A stretch of 31,686 nt of DNA from positions 1 to 31,686 of IMG/VR virus record IMGVR_UViG_3300037847_000575, one strand, 5' to 3'. The stretch is from a virus. Numbering within the stretch: position 1 is the first letter of the stretch; each line of letters opens with the position of its first letter. Under the pieces are notes generated by a model, which was not told the origin of the DNA, searched no databases, and saw only the letters and a list, made by a program, of their open reading frames with translations. Below are positions 5,257-12,294 of this stretch, piece by piece. Made by a program: the position numbers and the translations under genes.

Positions 5257-5444
5257 CAGCCAAACATACGCAATACCCAACTCACAAATTGAGTAGCAAC
5301 CATAAATGCTATTGCCCATAAAATATAATTGAGGCGATCTATGTCTCTTTGCATATGTTTCAAATGATTGTTTTCTAATAAGTCTAGCTTATTATAAATG
5401 TGGAGGATATGTTCTTTTGTTGTTTTAGGTACTAACTTGCTCAT
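5256..5444 (-). CDS. Small membrane protein with N-terminal helix, 62 aa
   Basis: Residues 10-40 form a charged amphipathic helix (ILHIYNKLDLLENNHLKHMQ) followed by a transmembrane segment (about 41-59, YILWAIAFMVATQFVSWVL). This layout resembles XhlA-type proteins that act with holins, though the resemblance is one of design only. The ATG lies inside the end of the preceding gene (20-base overlap), and the stop overlaps the phosphoesterase start, so all three are coupled. It may be a second lysis membrane protein. Confidence 0.68.
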   Translation of the reverse strand: MSKLVPKTTKEHILHIYNKLDLLENNHLKHMQRDIDRLNYILWAIAFMVATQFVSWVLRMFG

Positions 5445-5634
5445 TTTTAAAACATTTCATTTTTAAAGATATATTTCTTTCTTTTAGTTGTTCATCTAGT
5501 TCTAACACAATACTATCAATCGCTCTATCACAACTTTCTAAATTTTCAAAATGTATTGGTAATTGTCCATTTAAAGAACAAAAAGGACTAATACTTAGAT
5601 TAAGAATACAAAGAACAGTATAAATAGACCACAT
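5425..5634 (-). CDS. Small secreted or membrane-anchored protein, 69 aa
   Basis: Begins with a hydrophobic signal-like segment (MWSIYTVLCILNLSISPFC) followed by a soluble part with three more Cys (C19, C35 and C61 among them) and an acidic helix (RAIDSIVLELDEQLKERN). It would be exported and could form a disulfide in the periplasm. The ATG overlaps the TAA of the preceding basic gene (TAATG) with AAGG just upstream. No lipobox is obvious. A role at the envelope, in exclusion or lysis, is inferred. Confidence 0.68.
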   Translation of the reverse strand: MWSIYTVLCILNLSISPFCSLNGQLPIHFENLESCDRAIDSIVLELDEQLKERNISLKMKCFKNEQVST

Positions 5635-5771
5635 TAACCTTGTCTATTGTATTTTTTCCATGATTTCAATTTATGCTTATTTTTTGGCTTGGAGCGTGTT
5701 GAATTACCAATACTTGTTCTTTTCTTTACTTTATCAAAGATAGATTTACCTGTATCTATTCTTTTAACCAT
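5634..5771 (-). CDS. Small basic protein, 45 aa
   Basis: A 45-codon gene reading MVKRIDTGKSIFDKVKKRTS and continuing with more Lys/Arg (RSKPKNKHKLKSWKKY). It overlaps the end of the coiled-coil gene before it by 8 bases and the ATG after it as TAATG. I recall the pattern TGKSxFDKVKKRTSIGNS as recurrent in marine phages. GKS is not part of a full P-loop here. Its charge suggests DNA or RNA binding; the function is unknown. Confidence 0.65.
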   Translation of the reverse strand: MVKRIDTGKSIFDKVKKRTSIGNSTRSKPKNKHKLKSWKKYNRQG

Positions 5772-6282
5772 TCATTTGACTAAGAGGATTTTCTAATGCA
5801 AGTTTTATTCTTTTCTCTATTTTTTCTTCTAGTTCATTCATACTTTTTTCCAACTTATCCGACAATGATTCCATGCGTTCCTCAATGTCCTTCATGGTAT
5901 ATTTTAAGTCCTCACTATTTTGTCTTTGATCTTCCTTAACTTGTTGCTCAACATCATTTACAATTCTTTCTATTCTTCTAACATCTTGTCGTAAGTCTCC
6001 TTTGAGTTCGTTAGCTACATCAGCAACAAGTTGTACTTCTTGAATAATCATAGATATTTCTTGTTGTAAAACATCAGATTTTTGTGAAACAAGTTCAAGT
6101 CTTTTATCAAATCCGCTTAAATCTGGTGCTGAATAACTTTGGATTTTTTCTTTCATATTTAGATAATCCTTGTAAAATTCAAAACCACCCCACATAGCAC
6201 CAATCAAAGTAGTTAGAGCAGTTATAACAACTACTATCTTTCCGCCTTTTACTTTAATGCCCGCAAATTCTAGTTCTGCCAT
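5764..6282 (-). CDS. Membrane-anchored coiled-coil protein
   Basis: A 172-residue protein. After MAELEFAGIKVKGGK comes one transmembrane segment (about residues 16-35, VVVITALTTLIGAMWGGF), then a long helical coiled coil from about 55 to 165 with regular hydrophobic spacing and many Glu/Lys. It lies among secreted and lysis-related proteins and may span the periplasm or organise a membrane complex. AGAGAG 4-9 nt before the ATG is the ribosome site, and the start lies within the end of the upstream gene. No enzyme motif is present. Confidence 0.75.
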   Translation of the reverse strand: MAELEFAGIKVKGGKIVVVITALTTLIGAMWGGFEFYKDYLNMKEKIQSYSAPDLSGFDKRLELVSQKSDVLQQEISMIIQEVQLVADVANELKGDLRQDVRRIERIVNDVEQQVKEDQRQNSEDLKYTMKDIEERMESLSDKLEKSMNELEEKIEKRIKLALENPLSQMNG

Positions 6283-7751
6283 TGACTCTCTATCATTTCA
6301 TTCATTAATCCATCACTTCCTACAAACAAAAAGTAACTTGCCAAATCATTATCATTTATTATTGCATCTGGTAAAGTTTTATCTGTAAAAAATCCTACTG
6401 TGTCTTGTAATTGTTTTTGACTGTCAAAAAATGTTTTACTATTTCCTAAGACTTGCATCACAATTAAAGTTTTAGTTTGATTTGCTGAGTCATACTTACC
6501 TTTGTCTCCCATCTTTTTAACAATCTTTTTTGCGGCTTCTTCTTTTTTGTTTTCTTTTGTTTCTACCTTATTGTCTTTTTTTTCTTCAATTGGTTTATCC
6601 TCATTCTCCTCAACCTCAGAAATGCTTTCTTCGTTCTCTGTCTCTTTTTGTAGATCGTCATTAGACTCATTGTTAGTTTCTTCAACAGGTTCATCTTGCA
6701 TCTCTTCTGGGGTTTCTTCTACAGGTTTAGGCATTTCAAGTTCAGCTTCTATCTCCATTTCAATTTCAGCCACCTCAACCTCAATCTCATTTATTTCAAT
6801 TTCTTGAATCTCTAATTCTACTGTCTCATATGTTGGTTCATCAATAGTAATTGGTTCAAATGTTATACCACTATCTGTTTGAATTGGGTCATTACTTTCA
6901 AAAATATTTTCTACAACGTTAATAACTTCTTCTGATGCATCAATATTTAATGCAACAAACATCTCAACTGATTCTATGGATTGAGTGACAATGGTATTGA
7001 TAACATTATATAAAACCTCAATTCTGGTATCTGAAAATAAGGGGCCGATGCTAAGATTAATATCTCTACCTCCTACTTCAATAACTAATGTTGTTAAGCT
7101 TCCAGAAAAATCAAAACTACTTTCATATGTTTGATAACCAGATGCTGTACCACTTGCTGAAAGAATATCAGTTCCAGAAAAAACATTTGTTTGACCATCT
7201 TTTCCTGTAATGTGCATATAAACTGAATCTTGTGCATCTTGTTTATCAACTTTAATTGAATAGTTTGTTTGACCTCCATATTTTATATTCAACTCAGAAA
7301 TATCTACTGTTTGTATAAAAGTTGTACCAACATTCTCAACACCCATAGTTGATGTAAAATTAGAACCGCCTGTTATTTCTCCACAATAATCAGTTCCAAG
7401 ATTATTACATTTAGAACCACTATGCATTGAAGCAGGCCCTTGACCGCCCCAATCCGTTTGAAGCGATCCAGATTTGCTTTCTGTGACAAAATCATTTTCT
7501 GGGTCTAGTATATCGCTAGAACTTTTATTTTCTATGGTGGTTGTTGTTATTTCTTTTTCTGTTGTAGTGGTTGTTAAAATACCATCTGGTTTTATTTCAA
7601 CAGTTTCGGTTATTGTTTCTACGATAACTTGATCTACAATTTCATCACAAAGACCTACGGTTGTTGTGGAACAATCTACAGCTTTACTAGAAAAGGATAG
7701 GGAGACCAATATACATAGCCATACCCATAATAACAAATTTTTCAAAATCAT
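6270..7751 (-). CDS. Large secreted protein with acidic low-complexity region
   Basis: 493 residues with a signal peptide (LLLWVWLCILVSLSF, likely cut after SSKA, residue 24). Residues 40-90 are Thr/Glu repeats (EKEITTTTIEN). About 100-240 is a beta-rich domain with Gly, Ser and Thr that resembles a sugar- or surface-binding fold. About 300-400 is extremely Glu-rich (EIEINEIEVEVAEIEMEIEA), followed by a Lys/Glu segment and a short globular C-terminus. It overlaps the preceding secreted-protein gene by 65 bases. A phage gene for an exported protein this large suggests action at the host envelope; the role is unknown. Confidence 0.75.
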   Translation of the reverse strand: MILKNLLLWVWLCILVSLSFSSKAVDCSTTTVGLCDEIVDQVIVETITETVEIKPDGILTTTTTEKEITTTTIENKSSSDILDPENDFVTESKSGSLQTDWGGQGPASMHSGSKCNNLGTDYCGEITGGSNFTSTMGVENVGTTFIQTVDISELNIKYGGQTNYSIKVDKQDAQDSVYMHITGKDGQTNVFSGTDILSASGTASGYQTYESSFDFSGSLTTLVIEVGGRDINLSIGPLFSDTRIEVLYNVINTIVTQSIESVEMFVALNIDASEEVINVVENIFESNDPIQTDSGITFEPITIDEPTYETVELEIQEIEINEIEVEVAEIEMEIEAELEMPKPVEETPEEMQDEPVEETNNESNDDLQKETENEESISEVEENEDKPIEEKKDNKVETKENKKEEAAKKIVKKMGDKGKYDSANQTKTLIVMQVLGNSKTFFDSQKQLQDTVGFFTDKTLPDAIINDNDLASYFLFVGSDGLMNEMIESQWQN

Positions 7752-8235
7752 TTAGGTCTCTTTTAGATTGTTCTGTTTGTTTTGCTATTTCTTTTTCATC
7801 TAATAAAAAACTTCCTTCTGGGATTAAATGTTTATTTAATATCCATTCTTCTTTTGCTTCTATGCCTATTTTACCATTTATAGGTGGGTATGTTCCAGCA
7901 CTCCACATAGCATCAAACACTCTGTAATCTTGAGTTAATAAACTTACAGCCGCAACTTTCATACCCATAGCATATAGTTGCCTTGATAATTTTATTCTTT
8001 CACAGTTCTCATCTCTTATTGTAACACCAGTTGCCAAGCCAAGAACATTATTTTGAATACTAGCACTAGCGGCACTCTTACAAACATCAGAATTATTTAC
8101 AACTACGCTTGGAGCGTTAGCTGTACTTGGCGTTGATTGAATTACGGTTGAGCTAACAGTGTTAGTTTCTGCTTGGATGGAATAATTAAATATTACTAGA
8201 ACAGTAAAAAAAACAAGGAATAAAACATTTTTCAT
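7687..8235 (-). CDS. Secreted conserved hypothetical protein
   Basis: 182 residues from the ATG at 8235, chosen because it overlaps the fibre gene stop as ATGA and begins directly with a signal peptide (MKNVLFLVFFTVLVIFNYSI, cut after QA at 22). The mature protein has a Ser/Thr/Val N-terminus, paired Cys (SDVCKSAA and ENCERIKL) and a conserved-looking LYAMGMKVAAVSLLTQDYRVFDAMW. It ends in a hydrophobic segment (VIMGMAMYIGLPILF) that could anchor it. I recall related proteins from SAR11 phages; their function is unknown. Confidence 0.78.
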   Translation of the reverse strand: MKNVLFLVFFTVLVIFNYSIQAETNTVSSTVIQSTPSTANAPSVVVNNSDVCKSAASASIQNNVLGLATGVTIRDENCERIKLSRQLYAMGMKVAAVSLLTQDYRVFDAMWSAGTYPPINGKIGIEAKEEWILNKHLIPEGSFLLDEKEIAKQTEQSKRDLNDFEKFVIMGMAMYIGLPILF

Positions 8236-9311
8236 CTTGCCGTGACGGGAACGCCCTCTGATGATACAAAAGGATGACTTGCAAAACACATATAAATATA
8301 AGAACCTCCACTAGCATTAGTATTTCCTAGTGTATTTCTAATTTTAAAACCATTTGAAGTCATATCAATACCTCTAGTATTATTATCTATTTCAGCAGAA
8401 ACATCATTAGCATATAATATTTTATGTACTTGGTTTGAGTCTGGCCCACTTGACCCGTTTCTAGTTGAATCGTAAATATACCAGTTACCAGTGGTGTCAG
8501 TTCTTTTTGTCATAACCCAAGCAGGTTTAAATCCAGTATAAACAAATGGCCCATCTGCACTACCATTACCCGTGTAGCTACCAAATTTACTGTAGCCTTG
8601 AATTGGTGTAAAACAATATGCTATAAAATTATTATCATTTTTATTTGTATTATTAGCACTACCAATAGTAAAAACACTTGATGTTGGTGTTGTATCATTA
8701 AAAACTGTAGATTCAGTAGCTACTGCATCAGTTGTATTTAGTTTTAAAAGTTTTCCATTTCCATTTACATGGTGATATACAATCCATGCGGCGGCTTCTG
8801 ACCTATCTTTAATAATAATTACTTGAGGTACAGCACCTAATCCATGTGCCATAGTTCCAGTTGCTCCTGTTCCAACATAATCTACAATAGAAAATCCTGC
8901 TGTAGTATTTGCTTGATAACCACCTGCGGGATTATTTCCACTTTCAGTATTGGTTGTTCTTGTTCCACCATTAGCTTTCCATTGCCATGAAACATACAAA
9001 GCACCACTAGAATTATAATGTTCATTAGCAGTATTATTAATTGAAAAACCATCACTTAAAAAAGCATCAATTAAACTAGATGTACCTTCACTATTTGTAG
9101 CATTAGGAAATATTTCTTTTGTTACACCTCTTGATGAATCTTTTACAACATGACTTGAAACATTTGGCGCACCACTTCTTTGTTTTATCCATAAAAAATC
9201 TGGTTGTAAATCTGAATTACCACCATTAATTATATCTTGTGAACCACCATTACCTGTATAAATAGTTGTCTGAAAATATGCTGATGGGTCGTTTATTGTT
9301 GTATAAGCCAT
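8232..9311 (-). CDS. Probable tail fibre or adhesin with duplicated domain
   Basis: A 359-residue beta-rich protein, poor in charged residues and rich in Asn, Gly, Ser and Thr, as in phage fibres. Two related halves are visible: one around FSIVDYVGTGATGTMAHGLG...IIIKDRSEAAAWIVYH, and one around FGSYTGNGSADGPFVYTGFK...VMTKRTDTTGNWYIYD. The N-terminus also has YTGNGGSQDI. It lies after the tail tip genes, in the usual place for receptor-binding proteins. The ATG overlaps the LamG/SPRY fibre stop by one base. Confidence 0.7.
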   Translation of the reverse strand: MAYTTINDPSAYFQTTIYTGNGGSQDIINGGNSDLQPDFLWIKQRSGAPNVSSHVVKDSSRGVTKEIFPNATNSEGTSSLIDAFLSDGFSINNTANEHYNSSGALYVSWQWKANGGTRTTNTESGNNPAGGYQANTTAGFSIVDYVGTGATGTMAHGLGAVPQVIIIKDRSEAAAWIVYHHVNGNGKLLKLNTTDAVATESTVFNDTTPTSSVFTIGSANNTNKNDNNFIAYCFTPIQGYSKFGSYTGNGSADGPFVYTGFKPAWVMTKRTDTTGNWYIYDSTRNGSSGPDSNQVHKILYANDVSAEIDNNTRGIDMTSNGFKIRNTLGNTNASGGSYIYMCFASHPFVSSEGVPVTAR

Positions 9312-10816
9312 TATCCGTACACCGCTAAGTTTTTAGTGCATAGTGCATAAAATCCACTAGGTACTGCGTATTCAAAGTTTCCATATCCGTTAGCGTCTGA
9401 ATTACCGCTTGATATAGAGAAAGGTGCGTTGCCGAAATTTAATTCATAAGCTGTTTGACCACTTGTAGATAAATCACTAACCCAAGGGTGGATAAAATCA
9501 CCATGATTTAATTTTGTCCTATAAGCATTGCTAGTTTCATTAATAATACCACCTGTGCCTGTTGCACCACTAGTTGGGTCTCCACTATCTTGCCAAGTTC
9601 CATTAATTCCATACCACAATTCATAATTATCCATATCTAATGCCCACATAATAATATCATTATCACTTAAATCTGCCGCCCAATTTTGATGGTCATCATA
9701 ATCTGCTCCACCTTTCCCATAAATATTTCCGCCTGCATTTACACTTATTATATTAGGATTAGTTTCATTATTGTAGTGTTGACTAGTTCCCATAATTTCA
9801 GTTAATATACCAACTCCTGTTTCAACTCTTGAAGCTGTTGGAACTTTAATTTCCCAATACCATTTACCACTTGTCACTCCCATTGTAGCAACGGAATAAA
9901 ATCTATCATTATCAGTAGAGGTACTAGTTATTTTAGTATTACCCTCAGAATAAACACCATCATTATTCAATCTACTTACTGCTAAAGGATTTAACGTACA
10001 AAAATTATTTGTCGGTGTATCTGTTGTAACATCTATAGAGGTAATATTACCTACTGAAAAATGATTATCATTACCACTTGTATCTGCACCTATACCACTT
10101 GCATTAGCACTTGTTCCTGTTTCTTTAAATTCTAAATGAAAACCATTAGTGCCAAAGGTAACATCGGCTTTTTTAGGAACCCAAACTCCATTATCATTTG
10201 TTTCACCAAAATCACTAGCGGCATAGGCATAACCATCAGTAAAATAAACATCAGCCATATACCCATCGGTGTAGCTAGCACTATCTATACCCCCAGAACT
10301 ATTATACCTAGAACCTATTATAAATCCTTTGTTATTGTTAGGAGTTGTTGCTAAAAATCCATCAAAATTTTGACTAGTATATGAAGATGCGGCAAGAGAA
10401 GTTTCTTCTGCTCCATTAACATATATTTTTTGTCTATTTGAAGCTGTTGATTGTGTGCTGTCGTATGCAAAAACTAAATGATACCAAGCAGAGGGGTCAC
10501 GAAATAACCTATTTGTTCTTACATCAAAATGGTCACTGCCAGGTGCATACCCGTTAAATCTTAATGTATCATCAGTTCTTAAACTAAGTATAACTCCTAT
10601 ATTACTACTATCACTTCCATAATTATAACTAAATAACTCGTCACCTGCTCCATTTGAACATCTTTTAATCCAAAATGAAAGTGTGTACTTATCGGCATTT
10701 GTTGGTGAACCAAATCTATCAGCGAACAAATAATTTGCATTATTATCAAACCTAAGTGAATTATCTATGGCAAATTCAGCTACCGCAGAATTAGAACCTA
10801 ATATAGGAAAAGGCAT
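9311..10816 (-). CDS. LamG- and SPRY-domain tail fibre/adhesin
   Basis: 501 residues. Residues about 15-205 look like a concanavalin/LamG jelly roll (YTLSFWIKR near 44, WYHLVFAYDS near 111, KIYVNGAEE near 129, YMADVYFTDGY near 186). Residues about 310-475 resemble a SPRY domain (VTSGKWYWEIKV, then a YELWYGINGTW strand, ending ELNFGNAPF). Both folds bind sugars or proteins, so a host-receptor role on the tail is likely. One-base overlaps join it to the genes on both sides. Domain limits are judged by eye. Confidence 0.75.
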   Translation of the reverse strand: MPFPILGSNSAVAEFAIDNSLRFDNNANYLFADRFGSPTNADKYTLSFWIKRCSNGAGDELFSYNYGSDSSNIGVILSLRTDDTLRFNGYAPGSDHFDVRTNRLFRDPSAWYHLVFAYDSTQSTASNRQKIYVNGAEETSLAASSYTSQNFDGFLATTPNNNKGFIIGSRYNSSGGIDSASYTDGYMADVYFTDGYAYAASDFGETNDNGVWVPKKADVTFGTNGFHLEFKETGTSANASGIGADTSGNDNHFSVGNITSIDVTTDTPTNNFCTLNPLAVSRLNNDGVYSEGNTKITSTSTDNDRFYSVATMGVTSGKWYWEIKVPTASRVETGVGILTEIMGTSQHYNNETNPNIISVNAGGNIYGKGGADYDDHQNWAADLSDNDIIMWALDMDNYELWYGINGTWQDSGDPTSGATGTGGIINETSNAYRTKLNHGDFIHPWVSDLSTSGQTAYELNFGNAPFSISSGNSDANGYGNFEYAVPSGFYALCTKNLAVYG

Positions 10817-11409
10817 TACTTTTCTGGAAACTCGCCTAGTGGTCTTGTAATACTACCATCATCTTGTTCGGTGTATTCAAACAATGCTTTGAGTTCATCT
10901 ACGTTTGTTGCACCATCTATTTGATCTTGCATAGAATTACATTTTGTTCTGACACTAGCTCGCCATGTTTTCCACCCACTATCCATTGTTGTTGATGTTT
11001 CTTTTGCTTTAATAACTCGCCAATCACTTGGTGCTAAAATACCAGCACATTGTTGATCTATCATTTCTTTTTTAATTGTTTTTAATCCTTTAATAACAAC
11101 AACTGGGTCTAACTCTACGCCATCTTCATCTGTTGCGTTTCTATCTTCTATTTCTTTAGCTGTAGCTGTACCATAAGAACCAACAACTTCATCTCCATCA
11201 ACAGCATAAGTAATATTAGTATTGATATACCATGCTTCATCTTTTTTATTAGTTGTATCTATTCTAACAGGATAAATACCTATCGCTTGTAGTTCACTAT
11301 TGGACCATGATTGAAATATTTGTTTTGGATATTGTATATCGCCAATAGTTACACCTTTGTTCCCTTTAAAAAACTTTGTTACTGAACCACTTTCTACTAA
11401 TGCAAACAT
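10816..11409 (-). CDS. Tail-associated protein, possible fibre chaperone
   Basis: 197 residues. An N-terminal MFALVESGSVTKFFKGNKGV is followed by a mostly beta region and, after residue 95, helices with QCAGILAPSDWRVIKAKETS and WKTWRASVRTKCNS. The short segment LAPSDWxxxKAxE recalls C-terminal regions of fibre assembly chaperones and DUF4376-type tail proteins. It lies between two fibre genes, which supports a role in fibre folding or attachment, but this is an inference from motif and place. Confidence 0.6.
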   Translation of the reverse strand: MFALVESGSVTKFFKGNKGVTIGDIQYPKQIFQSWSNSELQAIGIYPVRIDTTNKKDEAWYINTNITYAVDGDEVVGSYGTATAKEIEDRNATDEDGVELDPVVVIKGLKTIKKEMIDQQCAGILAPSDWRVIKAKETSTTMDSGWKTWRASVRTKCNSMQDQIDGATNVDELKALFEYTEQDDGSITRPLGEFPEK

Positions 11410-11416
11410 TTTATCC

Positions 11417-12277
11417 CTACGTTGCTGACATATTTAATGATCTGCCGACCTCTTGCCAAACAGTTCCGTTGTATCTAAAAACTAATTGATCTGATTTACC
11501 ACTTGTTGATGTTGCTGTTGGTGCGGTACTTGCCGCAAACTCAAAAACAGTATTCCAAGCAATCGTATGAGAACCACCATATTGAATATTTAATGCTATG
11601 AATGAACCTGTTGTAGCATTACTTGGAGCGGAAAATGTAGTGTTTTCTGTTGTTGTATGTTTTGCGTTTGGTGCCGCTTGACTATCCCAAGCAACAGCGT
11701 TTGATGATGATGTTATTGCTACTTCTGGAAAATACGCAAGATCATTAAATTTTATTTTTCCATTTCCTTTTGTAGAAACATCTAAACCAACATTTGTGTC
11801 ACTTCCTGTTACCGATAAACCAACATTATTTCCTGTAGCCGCATTTGTTAATTCAGCATAATTTACAGCACTAGCAGTTGTTTGAAATATTAACTGTTCA
11901 TTGTTGTTTTCATCAAATAAACCATGAGCATCATCTATTTGTATATTAAAACTATTTGTATCAAGATCGCCACCTAACTGTGGAGAAGTATCAGTTACAA
12001 TATTTACTCCTGTAACAACACTATCTAAAAAATTTATTGTATTTGCTGATGTATCTATTGTAGCAACAGAAATATCATCTGAGCCATCAAAAAATTTTAT
12101 TTCTAAAGAATTTGAGCCAGAATTAGTTGTATCTAACCACATAGTTCCAGTAGTTGCAGAAGCTGGTCTTGATGTACCGCTATGCATTGAGTTTAATGCA
12201 CCTAAAATATTGTTTAATTCTGTACGAAATGCACTAAAACCTTGATTCGCTAAACTTACATCTGAAACTTGACTCAT
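11417..12277 (-). CDS. Tail fibre-like structural protein
   Basis: 286 residues. Residues 1-35 are helical (SLANQGFSAFRTELNNILGA), followed by SRPASATTGTMWLDTTNSG, a stretch typical of phage fibre and spike stems. The rest is Asn/Thr/Ser-rich beta structure (SPQLGGDLDTNSFNIQID, GLSVTGSDTNVGLDVSTKGN), common in trimeric fibres of marine phages. It lies just downstream of the J-like protein, so it is probably attached to the tail tip. No catalytic motif is visible. Confidence 0.72.
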   Translation of the reverse strand: MSQVSDVSLANQGFSAFRTELNNILGALNSMHSGTSRPASATTGTMWLDTTNSGSNSLEIKFFDGSDDISVATIDTSANTINFLDSVVTGVNIVTDTSPQLGGDLDTNSFNIQIDDAHGLFDENNNEQLIFQTTASAVNYAELTNAATGNNVGLSVTGSDTNVGLDVSTKGNGKIKFNDLAYFPEVAITSSSNAVAWDSQAAPNAKHTTTENTTFSAPSNATTGSFIALNIQYGGSHTIAWNTVFEFAASTAPTATSTSGKSDQLVFRYNGTVWQEVGRSLNMSAT

Positions 12278-12294
12278 ATCTATCCTATAAACAT

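Noticed and set aside
5257-5319. 21-residue extension of the metallophosphoesterase
   Set aside because: Overlaps the small membrane protein gene in another frame; the TGATG junction marks the likely start.
6502-6807. 101-codon Ser/Phe-rich plus-strand ORF
   Set aside because: It is the complement of the Glu/Lys-rich low-complexity part of the secreted protein at 6270-7751, where stops are rare by composition.
7094-7279. 61-codon minus-strand ORF
   Set aside because: Lies wholly inside the secreted protein gene in another frame, without ribosome site or protein-like order.
8236-8289. 18-residue extension of the secreted protein ending at 7687
   Set aside because: It would hide the signal peptide behind a Cys/Arg-rich segment inside the fibre gene; the ATGA-coupled ATG at 8235 is better.
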